A stretch of 64,000 bases of DNA, from the NCBI GenBank assembly GCA_010405405.1, contig MU004235.1:1626538-1690537 (forward strand). The letters run 5' to 3'. The DNA is from Microthyrium microscopicum. Taxonomy: Eukaryota; Ascomycota; Dothideomycetes; Microthyriales; Microthyriaceae. This document shows, one piece after another, positions 43,262-55,599 of the stretch (positions are counted from its first letter, which is position 1; every line of letters starts with the position of its first letter). The position numbers and the translations under genes are program-made. The notes under the pieces are model-generated. The model was not told the origin of the DNA. It ran no database searches and saw nothing but the letters and a program-made list of their open reading frames with translations.

Positions 43262-44870
43262 ATGTCCGACTTTAAAACGATGAAATACCTATCAATTCTG
43301 CTGTTGCTCTTCAGGGTAGTTCTCTCCTCTCGATTACTAGACACACAGGAGGTTCTTAAGTCGTCTGCAGCACCGGAGAAGATTGCCAACGATATTGACA
43401 CTGATGCTATTTCATTAGCCCTCAAGAATTATGCAGATCCTGTAGATGCTTTGGTCTCGTTGCAGCCTGGACTGGAAATCGAGCTTCAGCAACCGCGCTT
43501 GTTGCAAGTGTTTGGCGAGCAGAAATCACAATGGATGACTGAAGGAGACAAATTACGTCTTCACAGACTTGGAAAGCAATTCATGGATCTTACGGATCAC
43601 CAAGAATTCTACGAGCAGAATGTTGACACCTTGGCTGGTAAAGCTAGTGAGTTTGATTTTCAAAAGAAATCCCAACATATTATCAATTACTAACTTTCAA
43701 GCTCTTCCAAATATGACGCATCAGAATCTCATAAGGCCTCTCTTTTCTGGAATTTCGACTGAAAGAATGCACGATGTCCTTCAACATATGACCAGCTACT
43801 ACAACCGGTATTATGGAGGCGTTATTGGCGAATATAGTGCTGTGTGGTTGCATGACTACATTGCAAAGGTAAATCATTTCTAGCAGTCATACTTTCCATC
43901 AACATTGAACAACATGGACTGAATTTTCAACTGTCCAGATCATTCGTGAATCTCCATTCCACACACACATCTCCCTCGAATATCACACCCATCCCTTTCC
44001 CCAACCATCAGTCATTGCAAGATTCGAGCCGAAAGTGCGTAACTTCTCCTTGCCACTGACCATCCTCGGCGCCCACCAAGACTCGGCGAACTATAACTTT
44101 CCTCTGCTACCTGCTCCAGGTGCCGACGATGATTGCTCCGGCACAGTCAGCATCCTTGAAGCCTTTCGGGTATTAGCCCACGCCGGATATGTACCCAAGA
44201 ACGGGCCCGTCGAATTTCACTGGTACGCAGCTGAAGAAGGAGGTTTATTAGGCAGCCAAGCGATAGCACGTTTCAAGAAGGAACAACACGCTACCATTGG
44301 AGCAATGATACAGTTTGTTAGTAAACGCAACCCTCCTTGGTGAAGGATAAAATAGTACTCATCATCTGAACAGGACATGACAGCGTATATTGCACGCAAT
44401 TCAACAGAAAAGATGAGCTTTCTGAAGACAGAAGCCGACAAATCACTCACTGACTGGGTTCTGGACCTCAGCAAAGAATACATTGATCTTCCTAGTGGCA
44501 TATACGAACTTCCAATGTAGGTTTACACAATTGGAATGGAGAAAAGCACTTTCGCTAATCTTGTGGACTTCAATAGGGGCGGATCTGATCACATGTCGTT
44601 CACTAAGATGAAGTATCCAGCAGCTTTTGCGACCGAGGGTAACCCTATGGGAAACAGTGGAAAGATGCCGGGTGACTTTGATCCACATATACATGGCAGT
44701 GAAGATACGATGGACATTGATGATGCTGCTGGCATATTCTCTATCGATGTGAGTTGAATACACGGACAACTTGCGCCCTTGCTGATAATGAGTAGCACAT
44801 GGCGAGATTTTCGGAGCTGGCGATTGCTTTTGCCGTGGAGCAGGCTGGATGGGACAACGCCTGGAGATAA
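43262..44870 (+). CDS. Secreted M28 family aminopeptidase (Lap1/M28E-like), 439 aa
   Basis: Six exons: 43262-43646, 43702-43868, 43939-44316, 44374-44516, 44577-44748 and 44796-44870. All junctions are in phase (1320 nt). The signal segment is MKYLSILLLLFRVVLSS; translation may start at that Met (43280). A propeptide-like helical region follows. Zinc ligands of the co-catalytic M28 site are all visible: His and Asp in LGAHQDSANY, Asp in GADDDCSG, the Glu pair in YAAEEGGLLGS, Asp in FDMTAYI and His in GGSDHMSF. Such enzymes release N-terminal residues from peptides outside the cell. The usual Cys of the YGCSDH block is Gly, so the family disulphide seems absent. The fourth donor (AAT|GTAGGT) overlaps a TAG, so an unspliced message would terminate there. 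Confidence 0.88.
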
Positions 44871-46955
44871 TATCCATGGTGCTGAGAGCCTTTGTAGAGA
44901 GCGCAAACTACACACTTGCAACCTGTAGCTGCCGGCGATTCAGGTGGGAGGCATGGTAGCCAATTCGGATGTCGAGACACGATGATTTTCTCAGGTGACA
45001 TCCAGAGCTAAAGGAATGATATATGAAGCACTACTGCATTTTCCTTTCAGTCTCAGGTCTTGTCCGGTCCTATTGCTCCCACGTGTAAATCGCCATCCGA
45101 GCGTGCTGAGTTGTTCTAGTGTCAGAATAGGAAAACCGTTAGGGTGGCTAGAGCTAAGAGTACCCTCATGGAGTACGATGTCTGCCACAACACTTCTTAA
45201 GCAAGACAGGTTCTACCTCTCATCACAATCAAAGATTATATTTTCAGTTTCCAAAGCCACTTGCATCAGTCTAAAGTTTTTTGGTCCCGGGCTCCTAGGC
45301 GGGCTAAAAATAAATTTAGCATCAAGGACCTCACACCAAGGTATTGCCAAGTGAATGAGGTTGCTAAATCGTTGACGATCACAATGGTGTAGGATTTGCC
45401 AAGCAATGAGGTTGTTGAAGCGTTGACAATTTTTGTGCGATGATTCTTGACAGGCTTGATCGTCCCAAGGACCAAGTGGCGTAACTTCCAGACTTAAACT
45501 CGGCTTGTGTCTTCCCTTCTTTTCGATTTTCAGTGCTACAGCAGCTTTTGTTGTCTGAGAATAGACGCGTTGATATCTTTGAATGTGAGGGAATAGGTCG
45601 CCAGCAAATATCGGATATAACTCATAGAGGAAGATGGGAATTTCGGACTCACCGACGACATTAGTCAAAAGCGTAGAGACGCGTCAGTGTGGGTGAATAC
45701 TATGGAAATGGCGTTTTCTAAGGTCAACGGCTAGGGAAATCGTGGGAGACCGGTGAGTCTCGCTAGAATCAGCCCTGAACGGAAGAGGAACGCTTTTTCT
45801 CATGTTTAATTGTCAAATTGCTTCTTAAACACACACTTGGTATATCCCGCTGTAAGTAGTTCGGAGTTCGAAGCAGTCATTGACCTTCAAGTTGCATATG
45901 AACGAAAATTCTCGAAATCCCCAGAGAGATTCAAGGTGCGAACTCAACAACAATTACTGTGATTGTAGTTATTATTTGCTGCTCTTGTTTTCTTGAAAGA
46001 GTCCACTTTTTGTTCTCCACTACTGGCTGGCACTACTCTAGTACTCGGGTGGGAGAACGTGTCTCGTACATCGAGCTAGCCAAAAGGAGGATAATTATCC
46101 TTCTTGTTTGGTCTTTGTTGTGGTTGGATTCTGGAAACTGTCTGGCTCAGACTCAGTGGTTCCTGCAGCTCGCGTTTTCTGCCTAAGGTTTTGGCACCTG
46201 TCCCCTGTGCCCCTTTTCCCAACTTCAAGCTTCCATTTCAGTGCTCTGCGCGGCTATTGCCCAATGATATCTTAACATTTGGTTCATCGTATTTCCTGTT
46301 CTCCTTTCAGAGCTAGGCATCGAACCGAGAGTTCTGCTTCAATTGGTCAATTGTAATGTCCAATCTTCGTTTCTGCTCGTTACTTGTTCATGGGGTTTGC
46401 TTCAATGAACTGTTCTCTCCCCGAGTCCTCGTGCAAATTGTATTCACTTCCCCTCCTCAAGAACATCAACATAAGTATTGAAACAGGCTGACGAATTTAC
46501 AGTTACTTACAAACATGCGAAATTAGCGCAGTGCTTAAGCCGTTTGATCCGTAAAAGAGCCGACTTAAACACGACAAGCCTTTGCTAGCCAGCCTAGTCA
46601 CTTCTTACAAGCGCCATGGCGTTGTCCACCACCCAATAAGGGACAGTTATCCCAATATGTCTCTTTTCTTGACAGCTCGTTAACGCAATTATGTGGGATG
46701 CCCGGGTACCTGGAAGTAGTGGCTGCACAGCTCATGCTGCTCCACAGAATCAGGCACGAGATGGGAAAGGGGATCGAAAATCCTGCTTTAAGGTTGCGGA
46801 TGTCCCCTTGTGTTCATAGATCTTCATTGCCTCTTTTTTTTTGACATCAATCTTTAATTGTCGATCAGGTCTTTTTGACCGTGTCACTCGTTACTTGTGT
46901 GTGTGGTACATTCTTTTTGGACATCTTGTCCTAGTCACTCGTTATTATAATAATT
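44871..46955. other. 2.1-kb intergenic region
   Basis: No gene supported. A 151-codon minus frame (45213-45668) lies over a local duplication and has no known motif. The last kilobase is the chitin deacetylase promoter, with a T9-10 tract near 46835. Confidence 0.4.
45343..45431. repeat. Imperfect direct duplication, period 52 bp
   Basis: TTGCCAAGTGAATGAGGTTG followed by CTAAATCGTTGACGATC (from 45344) recurs as TTGCCAAGCAATGAGGTTGT followed by TGAAGCGTTGACAAT (from 45396). One single-base gap and scattered mismatches: an old tandem duplication. Confidence 0.65.
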
Positions 46956-49900
46956 ATGCTTTCCTCTCGCTCGTTTGTTAGTGTTTTGCTTGGTTTGGGG
47001 TCTTTGGTTTCTGCGCATCCTGGACATGGTGGATTGGATTTGTTCAAAGTCGTCAAAAGACAGGCGTCAATCACACAGCCTGATAATGGACCTACCAATG
47101 GACAAATGTGTGGTCCTGCTTATGGAGATGCCGTGTGTGATGAAGGATGGTGCTGTGGTTTAGCTGGTGTTTGTGGACAAGGCGGTTATTACTGTACAGG
47201 ACCGGATTGTAAGAACTTGATTATCATGCTGCAAGTCAAAGCTAATCAGACGATCTTCAGGTCAGTTCCAATACGGACCTGCTTGCGATGCCAATATAGT
47301 ACCAGTTGTTGGTCCTGATACAACCAACATCCCTCGACCACTTCTAGGAGAAGTCCCATACGGTACCGCGATTACTCAATGCAACGAAAACGGTGTCTTC
47401 GCTATCACCTTTGATGATGGCCCTTATACATTCACCGAGTCATTGTTGAACTATCTCAAGTCCGAGAACATCAATGCTACCTTCTTCCTCACAGCGGCCA
47501 ACGGTGGCAAGGGCAATATCGGAGCTACAGACAATGAGTACCATGCTCTAGTTCAAAGAATGTTTGCTGATGGACATCAAATCGCCGGTCATACCTGGAC
47601 ACATCAGAACTTGACTGCCATCGGCCACGACTATCGCATGGATCAAATGATCAAGAATGAAAGAGCGATTGCCAACACCATTGGATTAGTCCCAACATAT
47701 ATGCGACCACCATATCTCGAATGCGACACGGGATGTGAAGCAGACATGCTTGCTCTTGGATACCATCTGATAGATATTGATCTGGACACTCTTGACTGGA
47801 CGGGCGACTATGTCAATGCCGAAGCCGCGCTAACTGCTGCGCTTAACATGCCACCCTCCGAAAACAGCTGGATTCCTCTGGAACACGATATCTTGAATGA
47901 AACTGTCAGCACCATGATTCCCTTCCTGGTCAACTTGATCAAAGAAAAAGGATACAAGACTGCCACTATTGGGGAATGTCTTGGAGATGATCCCAAGAAC
48001 TGGTATCGTGATCCCGTTACAGGAGCAGCTGCTGGCCCTGCGCGCGATTATGCGTTCAACTTCACAGGCCAGATTGCTTGCCAGCCTCCAGGAGTCACGT
48101 CCACTGACGGCCAGTGCGGTGCCAGCGGTGGAGGAACCATTTGCCCTCTTGGTCTTTGGTAAGTTTTGCATTATGCTTGCAATAACTTTGACTGACAACG
48201 AAACTCAGCTGTTCACAATACGGATACTGTTCCACTGGTTCTGATTTCTGTGACGTTGGATCCGGATGTCAATTCGACTTCGGTAAGCTCAACATCAAGC
48301 ATTATTCTGTCGCGAAACTAATAATATCGTCAATTAGGTGAATGCACTGGTATGGTTCATGCCTGCGGAGCCAACGCTACTTCCACTGCATCGGCCTCTT
48401 CTACAACAGCCACTGCTTCTGCGACCCCATCAGCAAGCTATTGTGGTCCCACTGGTTCTCTCAGCGCCACTGGTGCCTGCGGTGTGGTAAGCGGCGTTAC
48501 ATATGTCTGTGCGACCGGCAGCTGCTGCTCGCAATACGGATATTGTTCGACTGGAGATGATTTCTGTGGAACTGGTTGCCAGAGTGCCTTTGGTAAGTCT
48601 ACGCAATGTCGAGCTATGAGACAACGTCGCAATATGGCGCTTCTTGATCTGAGAACCATCTAACTTTAGTCTTCAGGTATCTGCAATGGTGTAACTCATG
48701 CCTGCAACACAACCTCGTCTGCCTCCTCCAGTGCCTCGTCAACAAAGTCGTCGTCAACTTCATCCATTCTGTCCTCGACTAAATCTTCCTCGGCTAGCTC
48801 CTCAACTTCAGTCTCATCTACTAAATCTTCCTCCGCGTCGAGTTCCTCGCTTGTTTCCTCAACCAAGTCCTCGTCCTCAAGCGCAGTGTCCTCATCATCA
48901 GCTAGCGCATCCAAGAGCTCATCTGTTTCATCGTCTGCCTCAAGCGCCTCCTCGTCAAGCGTCTCATCTTCAAAGGCAAGCTCTGCTTCTAGCACTTCTG
49001 GATCTTCTTCAGCATCCGTGTCATCGTCTGGCTCATCTACTAAGTCAACTGGCACTGCATCATCTTCTGCTTCTGGGTCGTCTTCTGCCTCCGTGTCATC
49101 TTCCAAGGCATCCTCCGCTCAATCCGCATCCGGATCCAGCTCGTCTAGCGCCTCTTCGGTGGCATCAACTGCCAGCTCTTCAGCAGCGTCATCGTCCGTT
49201 GCTAGCTCCTCCTCACCTGCGAAATCTAGTACTGCATCATCCAGTGCAGCTTCCTCAGCCTCAGCCTCTGCTTCCGTCTCTTCTTCAGCCTCTTCAGCGG
49301 CAAGTTCCTCAGTAGCACCATCAAGCTCCAGCAAGGCTTCTTCTTCCTCGGCCTCTTCTTCCGCAGTTTCATCCTCTGTTGCTGCATCGAGCTCTGCTGT
49401 CGTCTCTTCATCAGCAGGTTCATCCTCTGTTGCTGCATCGAGCTCTGCTGTCGTCTCTTCATCAGCAATTTCTTCTTCTGTTGCCGCTTCGAGCTCTGCT
49501 GCAGTCTCTTCATCATCAATCCCATCTTCCGTTGGTACTTCAAGTGCCGCAGTTCCATCTGCATCAGGAAGTTGTGGAAGCAAGGGTTATGATGCTCAAA
49601 ATCCTGCCGCATTCTACTACAACGGAAACGTTGCGAACACTGCTGCCTGTGCTGCTATTTGCTCTTCCCAAAGTACATGTAAAGCATTTGCTTTCGGAAA
49701 TACTGAATGTCTTACGTACGAAGCTGTTGTCGCTGGTAACTTCAATGCCAATTCAGCCAGTCCATATGCCTTCTACGATATTACATGCTTTGCTTCGGTA
49801 TCAGCATCATCCTCAGCTGCCCCAAGCTCAGTAGTTTCTTCACCTGCGAAATCATCCAGCGCTCCAGCAGTGTCATCTCCAGCCAAGTCCTCCAGTGCTC

Positions 49901-50727
49901 CAGCTACTTCCTCGCCAGCCAAATCCTCAAGTGCTCCAGCAGCCTCCTCGCCTGTCAAGTCCTCCAGCGCTCCAGCATCATCCCCATCTGCAATTAAGAC
50001 CGTGGCATCTTCCTCCGCCGCAGCCAGCCCATCCGGCGTCATCAGCCCCGACGACACATGCGGTGGTACCAACAAGTACGTCTGCGGCTCTAACCAATGC
50101 TGCAGTCAGGTAAGCTTCCCCATATTCCGTTCCCATCTTTTACATCCTAACCAGTGAATAGTATGGCTACTGTGGAACCACAAGTGCCTACTGCGGCACC
50201 GGCTGCAACCCACTGTACGGCAAATGCACATCCACCGCCGCCGCAAGCTCACCAGCCGCTGTTGTTGGAGCCAAGTCATCCAGCGCCCCAGCAGCAAGCC
50301 CATCCGCTGTGTCAAGCGCCGGAACTAGCCCTGATGGAACTTGCGGTGGAACCAAGGGTTATACATGCGCATCAGGTCAATGTAAGTACTCCCATTACTC
50401 TCAAAGCACCGGAACAGATAGCTAATTATTTTCTCAGGTTGCTCCGAATACGGCTACTGCGGCACTGGCTCTAGCTACTGCGGAACAGGCTGCCAATCCA
50501 GCTTCAGCACTTCGTGCTCCGCATCATCCGGCAGTGGAGCAGCTGTAGTAGACAGCAGCACCAGCAGCTCAACCACCACCACTGGGGTGGTTTCCTCCAA
50601 CGGACTCTGCGGCGGAACGAATGGATCATGTCCAGGATCTCAATGCTGTAGCAAGTATGGATACTGCGGTACATCCTCCTCATACTGTGGAACAGGATGC
50701 CAGGCCTCATTCGGCACCTGTACCTAA
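46956..50727 (+). CDS. Secreted chitin deacetylase (CE4) with six CBM18 modules and a PAN/apple-like domain, 1140 aa
   Basis: Seven exons: 46956-47208, 47261-48158, 48209-48282, 48338-48592, 48677-50109, 50162-50381 and 50438-50727. All junctions are in phase (3423 nt). A signal peptide precedes CBM18-1 (CGPAYGDAVC ... WCCGLAGVCG). The CE4 domain (about 125-330) keeps its metal and catalytic motifs: TFDDGP, HTWTH, RPPY, DIDLDTLDW and LEHDI. Then come CBM18-2 and -3 (CCSQYGYCSTG...). A Ser/Ala-rich stalk of about 300 residues includes a 17-residue repeat. A Cys-containing GNVANTAACAAICSSQSTC domain resembles PAN/apple or WSC modules. A second stalk repeats SSPAKSSSAPA, and CBM18-4 to -6 follow (CCSQYGYCG, CCSEYGYCG, CCSKYGYCG). 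Predicted role: deacetylate wall chitin to chitosan, in morphogenesis or to hide chitin from hosts. No GPI signal. Confidence 0.93.
49372..49524 (+). repeat. 51-bp coding tandem repeat (x3) in the Ser-rich stalk
   Basis: Encodes three near-identical 17-residue units SSVAASSSAVVSSSAxS. The first two DNA copies are almost identical and the third has diverged. Length change by whole units keeps the frame, so copy number may vary between strains. Confidence 0.8.
49837..49980 (+). repeat. 36-bp coding tandem repeat (x4) in the second stalk
   Basis: Encodes four units SSPAKSSSAPAx, where x is Val, Thr or Ala; the fourth unit has Val for Ala. Lies just upstream of CBM18-4. Confidence 0.8.
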
Positions 50728-50882
50728 AGTTAGCGATGCGTTCAATCTGGAGCGGACATAGCGTGTATTTTATTTTGTACAGTTGTAGGATGTAATGATG
50801 GTAACTAAGTAGTTAGGTACCCTTTATGTAATAGCTATGTTCAAAATCCACAAGTTTATACTTTAGCATATTATCTCATTTC

Positions 50883-51930
50883 CTACACGGTAGGCCACCC
50901 TCCGTCAAACCTCACCCTATTCCACCCAAACTTCTTCTGCCCATCAGCATACCCAATCCGTGTATCAACGTAATGGTAGTAGATGATCGGACCCATACTC
51001 GGATCATCATACACGCCTTGCCCACCTGGCGCATACACCCAGTCATGGCTCGGCAACACCGCGGTTCCGCCTCCGCTCTTGCAGTTCTTACCATCGCGAT
51101 CGACATACGGGCCAGTCGGTCCCCCATTCGACACACACGCTAGAATCTTATACTCCTGTCCTCGCGCTGGCCGATTCTTGTCCAGCGCACAGCATTTGCC
51201 TGCCGAGAAGAACAGCCACCATTTCCCACCGTTCTTGAAAATGTACGGCGCTTCAACGGCATGTTCGCCAGAGGGCTGGAATGCGATTTGCACGTCAGAA
51301 CCTGTTTTGCGGATGCGGCCTTCGGTGATGGAGACGGGTGCGATGTAGAGATCGGTCCAGAAAGAGCCGAACGTTATGTAGGCTGCGTCAGGCGCGAGGA
51401 CGAGATTTCCGTCAATGGCGTTGTATTTTGCGTTTTTGGAGGAGCGGATGCCAGTTTCGCCCCTATCGGTCCAGGACCCGACGTCCATGGTGGAAGAGGT
51501 TGCGTAGCCGATGGCAGAGTCTTGAGAGCCAAAGGCAGAGACGGCGTAGAGCATGTAGTATAGGGAACCGATTTTAGTTACGTCGGGGGCCTATGCGAAC
51601 GACGGGAGCGTTAGACATATCTCATAACTGGGAACAAGGTAAATTGAATGGGGGAAGAAAACGTACCCAGAGATCCTCGCGGCCCTTGAGATTGATGCTA
51701 GAGCCACGCGGTATGGCGGCGCCTTTGTAGACCCAGGGACCAGTGATGTTTGGCGCAGTGTGTATTGCGATCTTGCCGTTCGTCGAGAATCGGAAGTATG
51801 TGCCATCATTGCGTTTTATTATAGCTGGATCGTGAGCGTTGCCGCATGTGCCGGTACATGCTAGAGGCGTAGAGTATGCTGATACCAGGGCAGCGAAAAT
51901 GTTAAGCCATATTAGAATGGTGGTCGCCAT
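50883..51930 (-). CDS. Secreted GH43 endo-1,5-alpha-L-arabinanase, 323 aa
   Basis: Two exons: 51930-51667 and 51590-50883. The 76-nt intron has a GTACGT donor and an ATAG acceptor (972 nt, in phase). The start MATTILIWLNIFAALVSAYS gives a signal peptide. The five-bladed propeller hallmarks are present: the catalytic Asp in NAHDPAIIKRNDGTYFRFST, LWAPDVTKIG at the splice junction, the pKa-tuning Asp in NAIDGNLV and the acid Glu in VEAPYIFKNGGKWWLFFS. These enzymes cut arabinan side chains of pectin. The length matches single-domain fungal members. Tail-to-tail with the chitin deacetylase, about 155 bp between stops. Confidence 0.9.
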
Positions 51931-52274
51931 GATGTCTGGTATGATATAACTGTGGCATGAAGTATCGTCTAGTATGTTACGGACTGCATTTACCCTGAGA
52001 TGAATGAATGGACTATTTTTTGAGAACCGACATTCGGGGTTATAGTAGTATGGAGTAATATATCGATCTAAAAAATAGTGCAAGATTATCTAGATGCAGC
52101 TGTATAAATAACCCTATATTTCTCTATACTACTTTCTCCACATTCTATATTCACCAGTCAGCAGATGTACGTTTGTTTGCAGCATGAACAATACCTTCAT
52201 AATTGCATCATTTACTTGCTCACCAAGTCGAAAGCCTAAATGTTGCATACATGTCATACTTTGAAACGTTGTCC
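51931..52274. other. Intergenic spacer
   Basis: Promoter of the arabinanase and 3' flank of the CDF transporter. No gene seen. Confidence 0.45.
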
Positions 52275-53803
52275 TCATACCAGCGCAGTACTGTGTCCCG
52301 TAGGTCCATACGAAGTATCTGATCACAATTAGCACATCAATATTCAACTCCCCGGAAGTCCGAAAACTCACAATCGATAGTAACAAAAGCTCTATCAACC
52401 TCAACCAGCCCCTCCAAACAATACTGCAATGTCTCCGCAACATCATGCGCTCGTACCAGCACCTCATTCGCATCCAGCAAAATATCCACCTCACACCATA
52501 CCCCATCGCCTGCATGATACGCTCTTATGCTCTTGAAGCCTTGCACTAAGCTCGAGAAGCGATATGCCACAAACGTGATCTTCTGCACCACGCGCTCGTC
52601 CGCCGCACTGCCTGAGAGCCGGACGACGTTCTCAACGCACGTGTGACTCCAGTCAATTATGATGAAAATACTCAACAGACCAGCGCCCAATGGGTCCAGC
52701 CACCAAATGTCCCAGTGGTGACCAATTGCTGGGAAAAGCAGCGAGAGCGTGTTGAAAATGACATCTGTTTTGCAGTCCTGGGCTAGTGCTTGCACTTGTG
52801 TGGTGGGTATGCGTATGCATATTATCCAGATGGCGCCTTTAACAGCGATGGTTGCGGCCATGGCGAAGATGGCGATTGGCGCTAGAGCTGCGACGGTGTG
52901 ATGGCCCGAGGGTAGCAGTTTGCTGAAAGACTCTTGCAGGATTTGCAGGAATGATATGACCATTATTATGGAGAAGACCAATATACCGAGGGGCTCGAGA
53001 CGACGCCGGCCGACTGGAAAACGTGCGTGGAGGGAGGAGAGTCGCCAGGAAACGAGTTTGTTGGTAGACCAGATTATGATAGTGCAAAGAAGGTCGAGGG
53101 CGGAGTCGACGAGGGAGGCTATGAGGGATAGGGAGGAGGAGAAGAAGACGGCGCCAATTTTGGCGGCGAGGAGGAAGATGTTTGCAAGGACGTTGATCTA
53201 TGATTGTCAGAAGGGGCATTTTTCGAAAAGAAAGGATGGGGAAATCTTGCGTTGATGGCCCATTTTGCTTTGCGGCCAGCTGTTTGCCTCTTCATGATCT
53301 CGTTTTCGGGAAGAAAAGCTTCCATGTCTTCACCAACATTTTGCAGAGCGCCGGCGTTTTCCAAGATGCCATCATAATCCGGGTCTGGATTGAAGCTTTC
53401 CAATACATCATCAGCTAGAGCGATCACCAGAGCGTCGACTTCAAGCCAGTCATTCAGCCGTTGGTTTTGCTCTTCATAGAATCGTTTGACCTTGGGGTTG
53501 TTGATTTTCTTGATCTGGAAACAGGCATAAGTATCAGTTGTATGATGTGGTGAAGGTACCCACATCTTCATCCGACATGCGATACTTCTCCCAATCTTGA
53601 CCGTCGGCAGACTTGAGGAGCTTGTTTTTCATCTCCTCTCTATTATGCTCCTCCAGTGCTCTGTCGGTAAACTTGAAAAGACGCGGTCTGTCTGCTCTTG
53701 GGACATCATCGTTATTTCCAGTATGTCGTCGGATAGGCTTCTTTGGCTTTTGAGCACCATTGACATGGTGGTCGGTGTTTGCCCATGTTCGCTTTCCTAC
53801 CAT
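52275..53803 (-). CDS. Cation diffusion facilitator, Mn-type (DxxxD), 457 aa
   Basis: Four exons: 53803-53564, 53514-53251, 53197-52372 and 52318-52275. All are in phase (1374 nt). The hydrophilic N-terminus leads to INNPKVKRFYEEQNQRL and NVLANIFLLAAKIG, both typical of fungal CDF proteins. The TM2 metal site reads SLVDSALDLL and the TM5 site DCKTDVIFN. Both are Asp-x3-Asp, the signature of the manganese branch, where zinc transporters have His-x3-Asp. Six hydrophobic segments and a cytosolic domain with SIRAYHAGDGVWCEVDILLD follow. Such proteins exchange Mn2+ (or Fe2+) for protons, out of the cytosol. The second intron appears to be GC-AG (AAC|GCAAGA). The start at 53803 is the first ATG in frame; an upstream exon is possible. 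Confidence 0.87.
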
Positions 53804-54531
53804 CTTGACGCAATCCAACGAAAATGGAGAATTCCAACCATCTATCAATCAGATTGCGAGGGCCGGGATATGTATACTTGGTCGAGATGTTGACTCCGGT
53901 TCGTGGTGGATGTCGCGTGGAGAAACGGCTGCAATGGCGCGTCATGCTGGGCCTTTTGCTTAAAATCCCTGCTCTCATCACCACCTCCACTCCGTTGAAT
54001 TGAAATACCAGTTTTGATGGTGACCATTTCAGCCCATCAGAATTATTCCCGTCAAAGCCGTTGAACGCCTCCTGGTTAGTAAGGTATGAAGCTGCGAATG
54101 CTTGGCTTCAACTCCCAGCCCCGCCGTGATATTCTTGGAAAGCTTAAACTTTTCTGACACTGAGCTCTAGGTACCCTACTCTCTGAAGCATAGAGTACCC
54201 CTTAGTCCCACCAAACATCTTAACTACTACACAATAACAGACAAAACATATTAGGACTTCGCGCCATCACCACTATGCAGTTGGTACCAGTAACACATTG
54301 AACAACAACACTACTACTCAAGTCAAGCTGCGTATAGGCACACTCGCTAAACCGAGATTGAATCATAGCATACTAGTACATTATGCTATCGAATTCGTAT
54401 ACAGAGAAATCGTTATACGAAGCTCAATCCCAAGTACCTTTCCAGGAAACACTGCCAAAGCCAGATTGGATAAGTATTGAATTCTGTGACATTTGGTTAT
54501 GATATCTACCTATATCAGTGCGCGATACAAG
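53804..54531. promoter_or_regulatory. Divergent promoter between the CDF and DUF6594 genes
   Basis: No coding signal beyond short frames. ACTACTAC- and ACAACA-rich near 54220-54320. Confidence 0.4.
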
Positions 54532-55599
54532 ATGGAAAAGGAAAACGGTTACCAGTCTTTGGCCAAGTTCAAGGCATCTGCTCCAGGAGCAGCGATATTT
54601 AAAAACCCCAACGAACTTAACTTACGCGACCTTCTAGATATGCAAGAAAATATTTTTAACCCCAGAACGAGTATACGTGCCCATCGACAAGCATTGAACC
54701 ACTTATCAAGTGATGCTGCAGCCAAACAAGATTCAATAAACTACAAAGCGCACTCCAGCTAAAATCGACTAACATGAAGCAACTTCTTCATGATTACAGT
54801 GGGTTATTACATCCAGCCTATCAAGTCTATAGAACGCCTGCGAGCTCACAATGGACGAATGAATACAGATGAAGCACTGATTCATCAATCTACAATCTTC
54901 TCGATGCCTGTACCCCGGCAAGCCTGGGCAAGTGGTCGCAACGTTTTGCGTCACTGGATTGTCCACCCAGAAGGTGAAAATGCAATCTGGAATGGAGTTG
55001 AGGATCAGTCATTTCAGCGCAGTGTTTTAAGCAAAGAGCTCGTTGCATTATCTCGTCGGCCCGACTTCGATCTATTTTCAAATTTCCTGGCTAAGACAAT
55101 TGCTCGTAAGTTGTTTAGGAGAATGTACAAAGTATATCAGGTAAGAGTGATTCATCCGCCTAACCGTAGAGTGAGCATCTGAAAAACGTGTGTACTAACA
55201 CCAACACAACAGATAACTACGGGCAAAAACGCCCAGGAGCTAGTAGTGGACGTCGACGGCAAGTACTTCGAACTGATTGCAAAAATATCTAGAGTAATGT
55301 TAGCTACAATCTTTTCATCCATCGCAGTTATGATACTATATCTGATACCGAGCTGGATAACGCGCCTGGGATTGATCATTCTCTTCTCATTCGTCTTTGC
55401 AACTGTTGCTGCGTGCTTCACCACGGCTAGACCTATCGACATCTTTGCTGTCACTGCCGCGTAAGTCTTCCACCAAAAATATATAAACAATGATGCTAAT
55501 GTATTTCGAAGGTGTGCTTCGGTCCAAGTTGTTTTCGTTGGTAGTACAAGTACAACTCTTGGGACGCCAAGCAATAATACCAATTGTACCTGTGGATGA
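54532..55599 (+). CDS. DUF6594 membrane protein, 284 aa
   Basis: Four exons: 54532-54709, 54800-55140, 55213-55460 and 55512-55599. They are in phase (855 nt), although the first donor (CAA|GTGATG) is weak and that junction is uncertain. The N-terminal GYQSLAKFKASAPGAAIFKN and NELNLRDLLDMQENI fit the DUF6594 opening block. A helical segment (SIERLRAHNGRMNTDEALIHQS) follows. The C-terminus has two or three membrane helices: MLATIFSSIAVMILYLIPSW, LGLIILFSFVFATVAACFTT and the end FAVTAACASVQVVFVG, the usual last helix of the family. DUF6594 proteins are abundant in filamentous ascomycetes and their function is not established to my knowledge. An alternative start lies at 54499 (MISTYIS). Confidence 0.75.

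Noticed and set aside
45213-45668. 151-codon minus frame over the 52-bp duplication
   Set aside because: The internal repetition of QRF.NLI only mirrors the DNA duplication; no homologous signal.
48696-49583. Long acidic frames on the minus strand and a Pro/Leu/Gln-rich + frame over the chitin deacetylase stalk
   Set aside because: They are frame shadows of Ser-coding repeats; the composition follows directly from TCN/AGC codons, and the real frame is fixed by flanking CBM18 exons.
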